Of a DNA stretch of 64,000 nt, positions 27,188 to 36,907 are shown piece after piece. Positions within the stretch are counted from its first letter, which is position 1; every line of letters begins with the position of its first letter. Both the position numbers and the translations under genes were made by a program. This DNA comes from Buttiauxella noackiae ATCC 51607 (lineage in GTDB: Bacteria; Pseudomonadota; Gammaproteobacteria; Enterobacterales; Enterobacteriaceae): the NCBI RefSeq assembly GCF_001654865.1, contig NZ_LXEO01000049.1, positions 186,001-250,000 on the forward strand, written 5' to 3'. Below the pieces are notes generated by a model, which did no database searches, was not told the origin of the DNA, and saw nothing but the letters and a program-made list of their open reading frames with translations.

Positions 27188-27685
27188 ATGAACGAAATCG
27201 TAGTACGTCACGCTGAAATCAGCGACGCTCAGGCGCTGCATGAAATCTACTCCCAGCCAGCATTGGTTCGTGACACGCTACATCTTCCTCATCCTGCGCT
27301 AAAACTTTTCACCGATCGCCTGAACGATCTAAAACCCGGCAGCCGTAACCTGGTGGCATGCATCGACAATAATGTTGTCGGGCAGCTAATGCTGATGGTG
27401 GAACAGTCCCCACGTCGTAGCCATGTAGCCACTTTTGGGATGGGCGTCGACTGCCGCCATCAGGGCAAGGGAGTCGCTAGTGCGCTAATGCAGGAAATGG
27501 TAAATCTGTGCGACAACTGGCTGCGCATCGAGCGTATTGAACTGACGGTTTTCACCGATAACGAGGCGGCGTTGGCAACCTATCGCAAATTCGGTTTTGA
27601 AATTGAAGGCACTGGTAAGAACTTCGCGCTGCGTGAAGGTCAGTATGTAGACGCCTATTTTATGGCGCGGTTTAAGCCGGTGTAA
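27188..27685 (+). CDS. yhhY: GNAT-family amino acid N-acetyltransferase YhhY
   Basis: A 165-residue acetyltransferase (E. coli YhhY/AaaT 162 residues, reported to acetylate some amino acids). The acetyl-CoA loop is in FGMGVDCRHQGKGVASALM (Q/RxxGxA, about residues 84-101). It is more diverged from E. coli than its neighbours. The SD is GAGG/AAAGG just before 27188. A REP pair separates it from convergent ggt. Confidence 0.9.
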   Translation: MNEIVVRHAEISDAQALHEIYSQPALVRDTLHLPHPALKLFTDRLNDLKPGSRNLVACIDNNVVGQLMLMVEQSPRRSHVATFGMGVDCRHQGKGVASALMQEMVNLCDNWLRIERIELTVFTDNEAALATYRKFGFEIEGTGKNFALREGQYVDAYFMARFKPV

Positions 27686-27687
27686 CA

Positions 27688-27760
27688 AGGCGGATGGCAC
27701 TTGCGCTTATCCGCCCTACGGCTCAGATTTGTAGGGTGGATAGGCGCAGCGCCATCCACC
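27688..27760. repeat. REP pair (BIME) between yhhY and ggt
   Basis: GGCGGATGGCACTTGCGCTT with TATCCGCCCTAC, and the inverted copy GTAGGGTGGATAGGCGCAGC with GCCATCCACC. It lies between convergent genes. Confidence 0.88.
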
Positions 27761-27766
27761 AATTAT

Positions 27767-29539
27767 TCAGTAACCCGCCGTCAAATCATCCACCGAGCGC
27801 GGGTCAGACGCACCGTACAATGCGCCATCCGGCCCCATCATAATGCTTTGCGTGCTTCCCATCGCCTCTTTCACTACCACGTTCTGCCCTTTTTCTTTCA
27901 GCAGTTTAAGCGTGTCCGGGCTAAAGCCTTTTTCGACCCTTAACTCGTCAGGCAGCCATTGATGATGGAAGCGCGGCGCATTGGTCGCTTCGGCGACGTT
28001 CATACCGTAATCGATAGTATTCATCACCATTTGCAGCACGGTCGTGATTATTCGGCTACCGCCAGGGCTGCCGGTCACCAGCCAGGTTTTGCCATCTTTC
28101 ACCACGATAGTTGGCGACATCGACGACAGCGGGCGTTTATGCGGCCCAACGGCGTTTGCATCGCCACCCACCAGCCCGTATACATTCGGCACACCTGGTT
28201 TGGCAGAGAAATCATCCATTTGGTTGTTCATGATAATGCCGGTGTTGCCCGCCACGATACCTGTTCCGAACACGGTGTTTAGCGTGTAAGTCACCGCCAC
28301 GGCGTTGCCGTCTTTATCTACCACCGAGAAATGCGTGGTCTGGTTACTTTCATACGGCGCGAGGTTCCCCGGTTTGATTTCACTCGACGGACGCGCTTTG
28401 TTGATGTCGATCTTATCAGCCAGCGATTTGGCGTACGCTTTGTCGGTCAGCGCCTGCCACGGCACTTTCACGAAGTCTGGATCGCCAAGATATTCCGAGC
28501 GGTCGGCATACGCGTATTTTTCGGCTTCAGCGGTTAACTGCATCGCATCGGCGCTACCAAAACCGTATTTGGTGAGGTCGAAATTCTCCAGAATATTCAG
28601 GATTTCGACGATATGGATACCACCAGAAGACGGTGGTGGCATGGAGAAAATCTGGTAGCCACGGTAATCGCCGCTAATCGGCGCACGTTCAACCGCTTTG
28701 TAATTCGCCAGATCGTCCTTGCTAATCAGCCCGCCGTTTTTTGCCATCTCTTCGGCGATTTGGTCAGCAATCGTCCCTTTATAGAAAGCATCCGGGCCAA
28801 TCTCAGCAATCATCTCCAGGCTTTTGGCGAGATTGGTCTGCACTAATTTGTCGCCTTTTTGCAGCGGATTACCGTCTGCTTTCCAGAAAATAGCTTTGCT
28901 GTTGGGGTGATTCGGAAGGACTTCCGCGCCGTAGACTTTCAGGTCTTCAGCCAGCGCGTCGTTGACGGTAAATCCGTCATGCGCCAGTTTGATCGCCGGT
29001 TGGATAACTTTGTTGAGCGGCAGCGTGCCGTATTTTTCCAGCGCCATGGCGAAGCCCGCAACGGTGCCAGGCGTGCCTGATGCCAGATGAGAAGTGAGGG
29101 ATTTTTTACTGTCGGCATTGCCCTGCGCATCAAGGAACATATCGCGCGTGGCTTTTTCTGGCGCCATTTCACGGAAATCTATCGCGGTTGTTTTACCATC
29201 TTTGGTGCGCAGCATCATGAAACCACCGCCACCGATATTCCCCGCCTGCGGGTGGGTTACCGCCAGTGCAAAGCCCACGGCAACGGCGGCATCAACCGCG
29301 TTCCCACCTTGTTTAAGAATATCAACACCCACTTGCGTGGCGAGGGAATCCTGGGACGCCACCATGCCGTTTTCAGCACGTACAGGATGAAACACATCCG
29401 CTTCCACGCCGTAGGAAACGGGAGCCGGAGCCGCAACGGGCGGTGGTGCGGCACTAACTGAGAGGCACAGTCCGATCGTTAACGCAGGAACGGCTATCCA
29501 GCGCAGAATTTCCAGACGTATTGTTTTCCACTGCTTCAT
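27767..29539 (-). CDS. ggt: Periplasmic gamma-glutamyltranspeptidase
   Basis: A 590-residue N-terminal nucleophile hydrolase that cuts gamma-glutamyl bonds of glutathione in the periplasm. A signal peptide ends near SVSA. The precursor self-cleaves before the catalytic Thr in ESNQTTHFSVV (about residue 400); GSPGGSRIITTVLQ is also conserved. The ATG at 29539 has GGAGA 8 bases upstream; one five codons earlier lacks a good SD. It is divergent from yhhA. Confidence 0.96.
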   Translation of the reverse strand: MKQWKTIRLEILRWIAVPALTIGLCLSVSAAPPPVAAPAPVSYGVEADVFHPVRAENGMVASQDSLATQVGVDILKQGGNAVDAAVAVGFALAVTHPQAGNIGGGGFMMLRTKDGKTTAIDFREMAPEKATRDMFLDAQGNADSKKSLTSHLASGTPGTVAGFAMALEKYGTLPLNKVIQPAIKLAHDGFTVNDALAEDLKVYGAEVLPNHPNSKAIFWKADGNPLQKGDKLVQTNLAKSLEMIAEIGPDAFYKGTIADQIAEEMAKNGGLISKDDLANYKAVERAPISGDYRGYQIFSMPPPSSGGIHIVEILNILENFDLTKYGFGSADAMQLTAEAEKYAYADRSEYLGDPDFVKVPWQALTDKAYAKSLADKIDINKARPSSEIKPGNLAPYESNQTTHFSVVDKDGNAVAVTYTLNTVFGTGIVAGNTGIIMNNQMDDFSAKPGVPNVYGLVGGDANAVGPHKRPLSSMSPTIVVKDGKTWLVTGSPGGSRIITTVLQMVMNTIDYGMNVAEATNAPRFHHQWLPDELRVEKGFSPDTLKLLKEKGQNVVVKEAMGSTQSIMMGPDGALYGASDPRSVDDLTAGY

Positions 29540-29663
29540 CGTTATTTTCTCCATTTTTCAATGAGGTCAATCGCCCAATAAGCCTGGTCCACAATTCCTA
29601 AATAATCTTCATGTGAATAGAAAAGGATTAAACTTAATAGATCCCCCAATGGAGGAAATGACG

Positions 29664-30113
29664 ATGAAAAAAATATTATTACTGGCGGCCCTGCTGCCAT
29701 TGACCTGTTTGGCGCAGCCGATTAATACCCTGAATAATCCAAACCAACCGGATTACCAGATCCCAAGCCAGCAGCGGATGCAGCAGCAGATGCAAACTCA
29801 ACAGGCACAGCAAAAAGGGATGTTGAATCAGCAGTTACAAACGCAAACACGCATGCAACAGCAGCATCTGGAAGGGCAGATAAACAATAATTCGCAGCAG
29901 GGCGTCTTTAAGGTGAAAAAAACGCTGCCGAATGAGATGGAAGTAGGAACGCAGCAGGTACTGCCAAATACCAATGGCGGAATGCTAAGTGGCAGCGGAG
30001 GTAGCAGCCAGGATCATATGCTGCAACCGAAAACCAATGGCAGCATGCTCAATCAAAACAGCAACTCGACTTCACTACAGCCGAACATCCCGCTGAAAAC
30101 AATTGGGCCGTAA
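29664..30113 (+). CDS. yhhA: Exported Gln-rich protein YhhA (DUF2756)
   Basis: A 149-residue protein with a signal peptide ([18 protein letters not shown]) and a highly Gln/Asn/Met-rich mature part, including [13 protein letters not shown]. It matches E. coli YhhA (DUF2756) in place and composition; function unknown. The ATG at 29664 follows GGAGG by 8 bases. It is divergent from ggt across a 124-bp promoter gap and convergent with ugpQ. Confidence 0.9.
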   Translation: MKKILLLAALLPLTCLAQPINTLNNPNQPDYQIPSQQRMQQQMQTQQAQQKGMLNQQLQTQTRMQQQHLEGQINNNSQQGVFKVKKTLPNEMEVGTQQVLPNTNGGMLSGSGGSSQDHMLQPKTNGSMLNQNSNSTSLQPNIPLKTIGP

Positions 30114-30118
30114 AGGTA

Positions 30119-30189
30119 ACGGTAGATGGCGCTAGCGCTTATCCCACCTACAAATCGTAGGTTGGGTAAGCGAATGCGCCACCCAACGC
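30119..30189. repeat. REP pair (BIME) between yhhA and ugpQ
   Basis: TAGATGGCGCTAGCGCTTAT with CCCACCTAC, and the inverted GTAGGTTGGGTAAGCGAATG with CGCCACCCAAC. It lies between convergent genes. Confidence 0.85.
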
Positions 30190-30191
30190 AA

Positions 30192-30932
30192 TCACGCGTT
30201 AAAATCCGGCCCAATTTCATCAATTCTATCGGTGCAAATCGTATCGACTCCCCAGCGCAGCAGCGTTGCTGCACGCTGGGGAATATTCACGGTATAAACC
30301 AGAATATGTAATCCCGCCTCTTTCAATTGCTGCACGCGAGTTTCGTCGAGCAGTTTATGGTTCAGGTGGATTGAAACGCAACCGAGCCTGTCGGTCAGCT
30401 CGCGCCAATCGTCACGCCATTCATCGAGTAATAATCCGCGCGGTAATTCTGGAACAGCAAGCTGCGCCGCCTCCAGCGCTTCGATAGAAAACGAAGATAA
30501 CAATGGCGCTGTTTGCCCCAGCCATAATTCACGAGCCGCCAGTGCGATAACTTTCCCGGTTTCTCTATCGGTGCCGGTGGTCGGCTTAATTTCGATATTC
30601 GCCATCATGCCGTGCTGTTTACAACGCGCGGCAACCTGCGAAAGAAGAGGTAATGGCTCGCCTTTAAACTTACCGCTGAACCAGCTTCCTGCATCAACAT
30701 TCAGCAACTTATCCCACGGTAAATCGCCTGCAATTCCCCAGCCGTTGCTGGTGCGCTCAAGCGTGTCGTCATGTAGCAAGAAGATTTGCCCGTCTTGTGA
30801 AAGCTTGGCGTCAAACTCAATCATGGTGTGACCGTAACGCGCGCCGACATCAATTGCCGCCAGCGTATTTTCCGGCGCCAGTTTTCCCCCACCACGATGG
30901 GCTGCGATTTTTGGATAAGGCCAGTTACTCAT
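30192..30932 (-). CDS. ugpQ: Cytoplasmic glycerophosphodiester phosphodiesterase UgpQ
   Basis: A 246-residue GDPD-family enzyme that hydrolyses imported glycerophosphodiesters to sn-glycerol 3-phosphate and an alcohol. Active-site motifs are [13 protein letters not shown] (His, Arg, Glu), [10 protein letters not shown] and HDDTLERT. It has no signal peptide. It overlaps ugpC by 4 bp at the end of ugpBAECQ. Confidence 0.97.
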   Translation of the reverse strand: MSNWPYPKIAAHRGGGKLAPENTLAAIDVGARYGHTMIEFDAKLSQDGQIFLLHDDTLERTSNGWGIAGDLPWDKLLNVDAGSWFSGKFKGEPLPLLSQVAARCKQHGMMANIEIKPTTGTDRETGKVIALAARELWLGQTAPLLSSFSIEALEAAQLAVPELPRGLLLDEWRDDWRELTDRLGCVSIHLNHKLLDETRVQQLKEAGLHILVYTVNIPQRAATLLRWGVDTICTDRIDEIGPDFNA

Positions 30933-31999
30933 AAACGTTGTCCGTTTTCTTTATCAAAGAAATGTAGATGATTTTCAGGCAGATATAGCCACAGCGTACT
31001 ACCGGGTTGCGGACGTTCCTGATGCGCTAAGCGCACCACCATTTTTTGCTCACCCCAGCGCCCATGCACCAGATTATCTGCCCCGAGCATCTCCAGCGAG
31101 TCCACCACAAATGGCACACCGCCTGCGGTTTGGGAGCTTAGCGCAATATGTTCCGGGCGGATACCCAGGGTAACAGCCCTACCTCGTTGCTGATTAGCTG
31201 CATTGCCCAGTGGTAGAGCCGTCCCTCCAGCCAGTTCGAAACGCGTGCCGTCGTCGCTGATATTGCCTTCCAGCAGGTTCATGGCAGGCGAACCAATAAA
31301 GCTCGCTACAAAGCGGCTTGCCGGGCGTTCGTAGACTTCGACAGGCGTACCGATTTGCTCCGCGATACCTTTGTTCATCACCATCACGCGCTGCGCCAGC
31401 GTCATTGCTTCCACCTGATCGTGCGTAACGTACAAACTTGTGGTTTTCAGGCGACGGTGTAGCTGTTGTAATTCCAGGCGCATCTGCACGCGCAGTTTGG
31501 CATCAAGGTTTGAGAGCGGTTCATCGAACAGGAAAACCGCCGGATCGCGCACGATGGCGCGCCCCATAGCTACACGCTGGCGTTGCCCGCCGGAAAGTTC
31601 ACGTGGGCGGCGTTTGAGCAAGCCATCAAGTTCCAGAATACGGGCCGCTTCCGCGACTTTCTGCTGAATATGCCCTTTGCCCATGCCACGGATTTTCAGG
31701 CCCCAGGCCATGTTTTCTTCCACGCTCATGTGCGGATAAAGTGCGTAATTCTGGAACACCATCGCAATTCCACGCTCTTTCGGTTCCATCTCTGTGACGC
31801 GCTGCCGGTCAATCCAGATGTCGCCGCTGGTGACGCGTTCGAGTCCGGCAACCATGCGTAGCAGCGTGGATTTGCCGCAGCCCGACGGACCCACCATCAC
31901 GATAAACTCACCGTCGGCCACATCCAGCGTCAGCGGTTGAATCACTTGAGTTTTGTTGTCCCAGCTTTTGGATACTGCCTGTAATTTCAGTCCTGCCAT
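30929..31999 (-). CDS. ugpC: sn-Glycerol-3-phosphate ABC transporter ATPase
   Basis: A 356-residue ABC ATPase of the MalK type. Walker A is GPSGCGKST, the signature is [14 protein letters not shown], Walker B is [12 protein letters not shown] and the switch His is in YVTHDQ. The C-terminal 120 residues form the MalK-like OB domain. It powers UgpAE. ugpE ends 3 bp upstream. Confidence 0.97.
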   Translation of the reverse strand: MAGLKLQAVSKSWDNKTQVIQPLTLDVADGEFIVMVGPSGCGKSTLLRMVAGLERVTSGDIWIDRQRVTEMEPKERGIAMVFQNYALYPHMSVEENMAWGLKIRGMGKGHIQQKVAEAARILELDGLLKRRPRELSGGQRQRVAMGRAIVRDPAVFLFDEPLSNLDAKLRVQMRLELQQLHRRLKTTSLYVTHDQVEAMTLAQRVMVMNKGIAEQIGTPVEVYERPASRFVASFIGSPAMNLLEGNISDDGTRFELAGGTALPLGNAANQQRGRAVTLGIRPEHIALSSQTAGGVPFVVDSLEMLGADNLVHGRWGEQKMVVRLAHQERPQPGSTLWLYLPENHLHFFDKENGQRL

Positions 32000-32002
32000 G
32001 GG

Positions 32003-32848
32003 TTATTTCTCACTATCCACTAAGCCACGCACAAACGCGCGTTGCATTACTAAAACGATAATTACCGGGGGAATCAGGGTCAGTAACATGGCCGCCATCA
32101 CCTGGTTCCACTGAGTGCTTCCTTCGCCGGAAGACATCATCCCTTTGATACCCGCCACCGCCGTGCCGAGGTTTACGTCGCTAATGATCAGCAGCGGCCA
32201 CAGATACTGGTTCCAGCCGTAGATAAAGGTGATGACGAACAGCGCCGCCAGATTGGTTTTTGAGAGCGGTAACACGATGTCGCGAAAGAAACGCATCGGT
32301 GTTGCACCATCGATGCGTGCCGCTTCCATTAACTCATCGGGCAGCGTCATAAAGAACTGGCGGAATAAGAAGGTCGCGGTCGCTGAAGCCATCAGTGGCA
32401 GCGTCAGACCGGTGTAGCTATCGAGCATTTTAAGATTTGCGATGACTTCAACAGTTGGAAAAATACGCACTTCAACGGGCAGCATCAGGGTGATAAAGAT
32501 CATCCAGAAGAACAGGTTACGCAGCGGAAAACGGAACCAGACGATGGCAAAAGCGGAAAGCATCGACACCGTGATTTTGCCGATGGTGATAACCAGCGCC
32601 ATCACAAAACTGTTGAACAGCATCAGGCCGAACGGTGCACTGTTAGCACCAACACCATGCGTCCAGATATAAGACATGTTTTCCAGCAGATGCGTGCCAG
32701 GAATCAGCGTCATCGGCGTCTGAAATACGGCCTGGTTATCCAGTGTCGCCGCGACAAATGCGACATACATGGGAAATAGAATGACGATGATGCCAAGTAT
32801 CAGCATGGTATGGCTGAAAATGGTCAGCCCACGACGATTCTCAATCAT
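32003..32848 (-). CDS. ugpE: sn-Glycerol-3-phosphate ABC transporter permease UgpE
   Basis: A 281-residue inner-membrane permease with six predicted membrane segments, partner of UgpA. The EAA loop is [20 protein letters not shown], about residues 185-204. It overlaps ugpA by 4 bp (ATGA). Confidence 0.97.
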   Translation of the reverse strand: MIENRRGLTIFSHTMLILGIIVILFPMYVAFVAATLDNQAVFQTPMTLIPGTHLLENMSYIWTHGVGANSAPFGLMLFNSFVMALVITIGKITVSMLSAFAIVWFRFPLRNLFFWMIFITLMLPVEVRIFPTVEVIANLKMLDSYTGLTLPLMASATATFLFRQFFMTLPDELMEAARIDGATPMRFFRDIVLPLSKTNLAALFVITFIYGWNQYLWPLLIISDVNLGTAVAGIKGMMSSGEGSTQWNQVMAAMLLTLIPPVIIVLVMQRAFVRGLVDSEK

Positions 32849-33732
32849 TGATAACGCACCTTACGTTCCACGAAACGAAACTGGACCACGGTCAGGATTA
32901 TCACTAAGAACATCAGCACGACTGACTGTGCCGCCGAGGCGGAAAGATCCAACCCGGCAAAACCTTCGCGATAAATTTTGTAGATTAGCGTGGTGGTTGC
33001 CTGCACCGGGCCACCGCCTGTTGCGGCGTCGATAACCGGGAAGGTATCAAAAAAGGCATACACCAGGTTCACCACCAGCAGAAAGAAACTCACCGGAGCA
33101 ATGAGCGGCAGCGACAACTTGAAGAAACGTCGTACCGGCCCTGCGCCATCAATCGATGCAGCCTCTACGAGCGAGCGAGGGATAGATTGCAATGCCGCAA
33201 AGAAGAACAGGAAGTTGTAGCTGATTTGCTTCCACACCGAGGCAAACACGACGAGAAACATCGCCTGACCACTGTTTTGCGCGTGGTTCCAGTGATAACC
33301 AAACTGCTCAAGCACGTGGGTCAGCAGGCCACGTCCAGGGTTAAACAGAAATATCCACAGCACGGCGGCAATCGCTGGTGCCACCGCATACGGCAGCAGC
33401 ATTAGCGTTTGGTAGATTCGACTGCCGCGAATGACATAATCGGTGAGCGCGGCGAAAAAGAGTGACACCAGCAGGCCGCTGCCAGCAACTAAGCCACTGA
33501 AAATCAATGTGGTATAGAAAGAGTCGAGATAGTAACTGTCGTGGAATAGCTGTTTGAAGTTGTCCAGTCCGACAAACGTACTCGAAAGCCCAAACGGATC
33601 GACATTCTGGAGTGAATACCACAGAGCTTCGCCCGCAGGCCAGATGAAAAAGATAATGGTGATAATCAGTTGCGGCAGGACTAGTGCATACGGAAGCCAG
33701 CTGGAACGGAACACCGGACGAGATGATGACAT
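32845..33732 (-). CDS. ugpA: sn-Glycerol-3-phosphate ABC transporter permease UgpA
   Basis: A 295-residue permease with six predicted membrane segments and the EAA loop [20 protein letters not shown]. It begins 92 bp after ugpB, and this gap holds a very strong hairpin that may lower its expression relative to the binding protein. Confidence 0.97.
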   Translation of the reverse strand: MSSSRPVFRSSWLPYALVLPQLIITIIFFIWPAGEALWYSLQNVDPFGLSSTFVGLDNFKQLFHDSYYLDSFYTTLIFSGLVAGSGLLVSLFFAALTDYVIRGSRIYQTLMLLPYAVAPAIAAVLWIFLFNPGRGLLTHVLEQFGYHWNHAQNSGQAMFLVVFASVWKQISYNFLFFFAALQSIPRSLVEAASIDGAGPVRRFFKLSLPLIAPVSFFLLVVNLVYAFFDTFPVIDAATGGGPVQATTTLIYKIYREGFAGLDLSASAAQSVVLMFLVIILTVVQFRFVERKVRYQ

Positions 33733-33761
33733 AGTGTTGCTCTTGTAGGTGACTCTGGATG

Positions 33762-33806
33762 ACCCCCTCCCAACCTCCCCCTTTCCAGGGGAGGTTGGGA
33801 GGGGGT
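33762..33806. terminator. Strong intercistronic hairpin between ugpB and ugpA
   Basis: A perfect 19-bp stem (33762-33780 with 33788-33806; arms built of ACCCCCTCCC and AACCTCCCC) and a 7-base loop. No T-run follows on the - strand, so it is more likely a 3'-end stabiliser or attenuator for ugpB mRNA than a full terminator. Confidence 0.8.
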
Positions 33807-33824
33807 TAAGGCGATGGTAAAGTT

Positions 33825-35144
33825 TTAAGACTTCGTCGACTGTTCAAAACGGCGCAGAAGCTGGTTCCCACGCTCAACCGCGCTATCTAAAGCCTGCTGA
33901 GGGGTTTTCTTGCCGGTCCACACAGATTCCAGTTCTTCATCCACGATGGTACGAATCTGCGGCATGTTGCCCAGACGCAGACCTTTGGTGAATGGTAATG
34001 GCGGCTTGTTCATCATCTGGCGCGTAGCGATATCGGCACCCGGATTTTTCTCGTAGAAGCCTTGTTTGCGCGTCAGGTCATACGCGGCCTTGGTAATCGG
34101 CAGATAACCTGTTTTCTGGTGCCATTCAGCAGCAATTTCTGGCTGAGCAAGGAACTGCATAAACTCGGCAACGCCTTTGTAAGTTGCGGCGTCTTTACCC
34201 TGCATAACCCACAGACTTGCCCCACCAATAATGGCGTTTTGCGGCGCATTCGGAATGGTGGAATCGTAAGGCATCATGCCCACGCCGTAGTTGAATTTGG
34301 CGTAGTGGCGGATATCAGCCAGCGAGCCGGAAGAGGCGGTGGTGATGGCGCAATCACCGTTGTAGAACTTCTCGGTGGATTCGTCTTTGCGGCCAAAGTA
34401 GCTGAAATCGCCTTTCTTATTAAGCTCTTCCAGCAGGGCGATATGTTTCACCTGCTCTGGTTTATTAAATTCCAGAACTGCGTCGGTGCCATCGAAACCG
34501 TTATTTTTCGTCGCAACCGGCAGGCCATTCCAGGCGCTGAAGTTTTCGATTTGGATCCAGCCCTGCCAACCGCTGGCGTAGCCGCATTTCATGCCCGCAG
34601 CTTTAAGTTTGGCGGTGTATTCAGCCAGATCCTGCCAGGTTTTTGGCGGCTGTTCAGGGTCAAGCCCGGCTTTCTTGAAGGCGTCTTTGTTGTAATACAG
34701 CACTGGCGTGGAGCTGTTGAACGGTTGTGAGAGCAAATGCCCGGTTTTCGCATCGGTGTAATAACCGGAAACCGTCGGCACAAACTGGGATTCATCGAAC
34801 TTAATGCCCGCATCGCTGAACACTTCGTACACCGGTTTGATCGCTTTGGAAGCCATCATGGTGGCGGTGCCTACTTCGTAAACCTGCAAAATAGCCGGTG
34901 CGTTGCCAGAGCGGAAAGCCGCGATCCCTGCCGCCAGATTTTGTTCGTAGTTGCCTTTATAAACCGGGACAATTTGGTAGTCAGGGTGCGTCTGGTTGAA
35001 GCGTTGAGCCAGTGAATCGACTTCTTTGCCCAGTTCACCTTCCATGGAATGCCAGAACGGAATGGAGGTGGCTGCGATGGCGCTGCTGCTAAATACGCAT
35101 CCTAGCGCTAAGCAAAGTGCTGTATGTCGTAACGATGCAGTCAT
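33825..35144 (-). CDS. ugpB: Periplasmic glycerol-3-phosphate-binding protein UgpB
   Basis: A 439-residue family 1 binding protein with a signal peptide cleaved after SSAIA (about residue 24). The mature part begins [19 protein letters not shown], as in E. coli UgpB. It is the first gene of ugpBAECQ. Its leader contains an ERIC element, and the PhoB-type promoter lies about 150-230 bp upstream. Confidence 0.97.
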   Translation of the reverse strand: MTASLRHTALCLALGCVFSSSAIAATSIPFWHSMEGELGKEVDSLAQRFNQTHPDYQIVPVYKGNYEQNLAAGIAAFRSGNAPAILQVYEVGTATMMASKAIKPVYEVFSDAGIKFDESQFVPTVSGYYTDAKTGHLLSQPFNSSTPVLYYNKDAFKKAGLDPEQPPKTWQDLAEYTAKLKAAGMKCGYASGWQGWIQIENFSAWNGLPVATKNNGFDGTDAVLEFNKPEQVKHIALLEELNKKGDFSYFGRKDESTEKFYNGDCAITTASSGSLADIRHYAKFNYGVGMMPYDSTIPNAPQNAIIGGASLWVMQGKDAATYKGVAEFMQFLAQPEIAAEWHQKTGYLPITKAAYDLTRKQGFYEKNPGADIATRQMMNKPPLPFTKGLRLGNMPQIRTIVDEELESVWTGKKTPQQALDSAVERGNQLLRRFEQSTKS

Positions 35145-35159
35145 GTCTTATCTCTCTAG

Positions 35160-35286
<127 letters not shown>

Positions 35287-35299
35287 ATAGGTTGCGCGG

Positions 35300-35380
35300 A
35301 AATACGCGTTTTTGTTCGCATCAAAACATGACATGCGCGTATGACAGAAAAATAACCGTGAGGTGACAGGATCGTGACGA
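35300..35380 (-). promoter_or_regulatory. PhoB-controlled promoter region of ugpBAECQ
   Basis: On the - strand the region reads TCGTCACGATCCTGTCAC (35363-35380 complement), a Pho-box-like pair, then TTATTTTTCTGTCATACGCG and CATGTCATG. This closely resembles what is recalled of the E. coli ugpB promoter with its Pho boxes. It lies upstream of the ERIC element. Confidence 0.65.
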
Positions 35381-35404
35381 TGGGGTGAAGGGGAGATGAC
35401 GGAA

Positions 35405-35776
35405 TTATGCCAGGCGCAGTTGTTCCGCTATTTCATCCAGAGAAAGCTGCCCTGCAGCGGCATCGACTGTGAGCTGAACAAAGTGATGGCTACCAGGAAG
35501 ATCGATACCATTACGACGCAGGAATAATAAGGTAATAAAAAGCGCCGTACGTTTATTGCCATCATTAAAAATATGGCCGCGAGAAATCGCCAGCAAATGC
35601 ATCGCGGCAAGCAAATAGAGATCATTGATGCCTTCATAGACATACTTATTCAGCACACGGTACAACAACGCTTCAGCTCTGCCGCGATCGGGCATTCCTG
35701 GGACACCGGGCGTCATTTTCAAAATTCTGTCATGGAACTGAACTATCTCTTCCGCTGAGATAAACTGAATTGTCAT
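35405..35776 (-). CDS. doc: Fic-family toxin Doc
   Basis: A 123-residue Doc-type Fic protein. The active-site motif is HIFNDGNKRTAL (about residues 66-77), matching HxFx(N/D)(A/G)NKR. Doc of phage P1 phosphorylates EF-Tu and stops translation; that role is inferred. It overlaps the antitoxin gene by 4 bp (ATGA) and is second in the operon. In E. coli K-12 ugpB and livF are neighbours without this pair. Confidence 0.92.
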   Translation of the reverse strand: MTIQFISAEEIVQFHDRILKMTPGVPGMPDRGRAEALLYRVLNKYVYEGINDLYLLAAMHLLAISRGHIFNDGNKRTALFITLLFLRRNGIDLPGSHHFVQLTVDAAAGQLSLDEIAEQLRLA

Positions 35777-35994
35777 TTATCTGCCAGTGCCCTTATCGCA
35801 TCACCATGAACATCCATGATGGCGGCAAATTCCGCATCCATTTTTGCCTCCTGATAACGTTCAAACTCTTCACTGCTAATAATCACTGCCGATTTATGCC
35901 CGCGACGGGTAATGGTTACCGGCTGGCCATCAACGGCTAAATCCAATGCTGCGGCAAGATTCTGCCGTGCCTCACTATAATTCATGGTGTTCAT
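35773..35994 (-). CDS. phd: Phd/YefM-family antitoxin
   Basis: A 73-residue antitoxin with an N-terminal DNA-binding Phd/YefM fold (NYSEARQNLAAALDLAV, VTITRRGHKSAVIISSEEF) and a C-terminal acidic/helical tail that should block Doc. The ATG at 35994 follows AAGGAG by 6 bases; the upstream in-frame ATG (36015) lies in the operator. An array of GTACA half-sites is just upstream. Confidence 0.92.
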   Translation of the reverse strand: MNTMNYSEARQNLAAALDLAVDGQPVTITRRGHKSAVIISSEEFERYQEAKMDAEFAAIMDVHGDAIRALADK

Positions 35995-36009
35995 TTCAGA
36001 CTCCTTAAA

Positions 36010-36039
36010 GTACACATTTATTGTACAAGTATATTGTAC
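36010..36039. promoter_or_regulatory. Operator array of phd-doc
   Basis: Half-sites GTACA (36010), TGTACA (36022) and TGTAC (36035) are spaced by 7 bases each, giving two overlapping palindromes, as expected for cooperative binding by Phd-Doc. Confidence 0.7.
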
Positions 36040-36056
36040 GATTTTGAAGTCAGAGA

Positions 36057-36085
36057 GAAAAAAAGGAGCTCGTGAGCTCCTTTTT
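36057..36085. terminator. Bidirectional terminator between livF and phd
   Basis: Stem AAAAAGGAGCTC / GAGCTCCTTTTT with a very tight loop. A- and T-runs on both sides allow termination from either side; the livF operon reads toward it. Confidence 0.85.
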
Positions 36086-36104
36086 AATTAAGGCATATAA
36101 CCTA

Positions 36105-36172
36105 GATAATTCGAGTTGTAGGACTAAAACGATGAAGGCGTTTTAGTCCTACAGCTTGAAGTATGACGGGTA
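36105..36172. repeat. Short ERIC-like hairpin element
   Basis: A perfect 15-bp inverted repeat (TGTAGGACTAAAACG / CGTTTTAGTCCTACA) is flanked by TTCGAGT and GCTTGAAGTATGACGGGTA, which look like ERIC ends. The ERIC centre is missing, so it may be an internally deleted or non-autonomous relative. It lies just after livF. Confidence 0.6.
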
Positions 36173-36175
36173 AAA

Positions 36176-36889
36176 TTAGCCGCCAAGGTAGGCGCTACGT
36201 ACCGCTTCGTTAGCTAACAGTGCGTCGCCTGTGTCTTCCAGCACCACGTGGCCGTTTTCCAGCACGTAGCCACGGTCAGCAAGCTTCAGCGCCTGGTTGG
36301 CGTTCTGCTCAACGAGGAAGATGGTCATCCCCTCGCTGCGCAATTTTTCGATGGTGTCGAAAATCTGCTGGATGATGATTGGTGCAAGACCGAGCGACGG
36401 TTCATCTAACAGCAACAAACGCGGCTGGCTCATCAATGCACGGCCAATTGCCAGCATTTGCTGCTCACCACCAGACATCGTGCCCGCACGCTGAATACGA
36501 CGCTCCAGCAGGCGCGGGAACAGTTCGTAAACGCGTTGGATGCGTTCATGATACTGGTCGCGTTCCGCAAAGAAGCCGCCCATCGCCAGGTTTTCTTCTA
36601 CTGTCATGCGAGAAAACACGCGGCGGCCTTCTGGCACAATTGCAACGGCTTCACGCATGATGCGCGCGGTATGCCAGTCGGTAATGTCTTTACCATCAAA
36701 GGTAATCTTGCCGCTTGAAGCACGCGGATCACCACACAGTGTTCCCAACAGCGTGGTTTTACCGGCACCGTTTGCGCCAATCAGGGTGACAATTTCGCCC
36801 TGTTTGATATGCAGACTGACCTCGTGAAGCGCCTGGATTTTTCCGTAGTGGGCGCTTACGTGGTCAAATGACAACATGATATTTTCCAT
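36176..36889 (-). CDS. livF: Branched-chain amino acid ABC transporter ATPase LivF
   Basis: A 237-residue ABC ATPase. Walker A GANGAGKTT, signature TMSGGEQQMLAIGRAL, Walker B LLLLDEPSLGLAP. With LivG it powers the LIV-I and leucine-specific importers. The ATG at 36889 gives MENIMLSFDHVSAHYG as in E. coli (MEKVML...). It is last in livKHMGF, 18 bp after livG. Confidence 0.97.
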   Translation of the reverse strand: MENIMLSFDHVSAHYGKIQALHEVSLHIKQGEIVTLIGANGAGKTTLLGTLCGDPRASSGKITFDGKDITDWHTARIMREAVAIVPEGRRVFSRMTVEENLAMGGFFAERDQYHERIQRVYELFPRLLERRIQRAGTMSGGEQQMLAIGRALMSQPRLLLLDEPSLGLAPIIIQQIFDTIEKLRSEGMTIFLVEQNANQALKLADRGYVLENGHVVLEDTGDALLANEAVRSAYLGG

Positions 36890-36907
36890 CTTATGCCTCA
36901 CCCATTC

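Noticed and set aside
34062-34730. 222-residue open frame on the + strand
   Set aside because: It lies fully antisense to ugpB, which has a clear signal peptide and family match.
36113-36160. Terminator of livF in the 15-bp hairpin
   Set aside because: No T-run follows on the - strand, and a proper terminator exists at 36057-36085; it is listed as a repeat.
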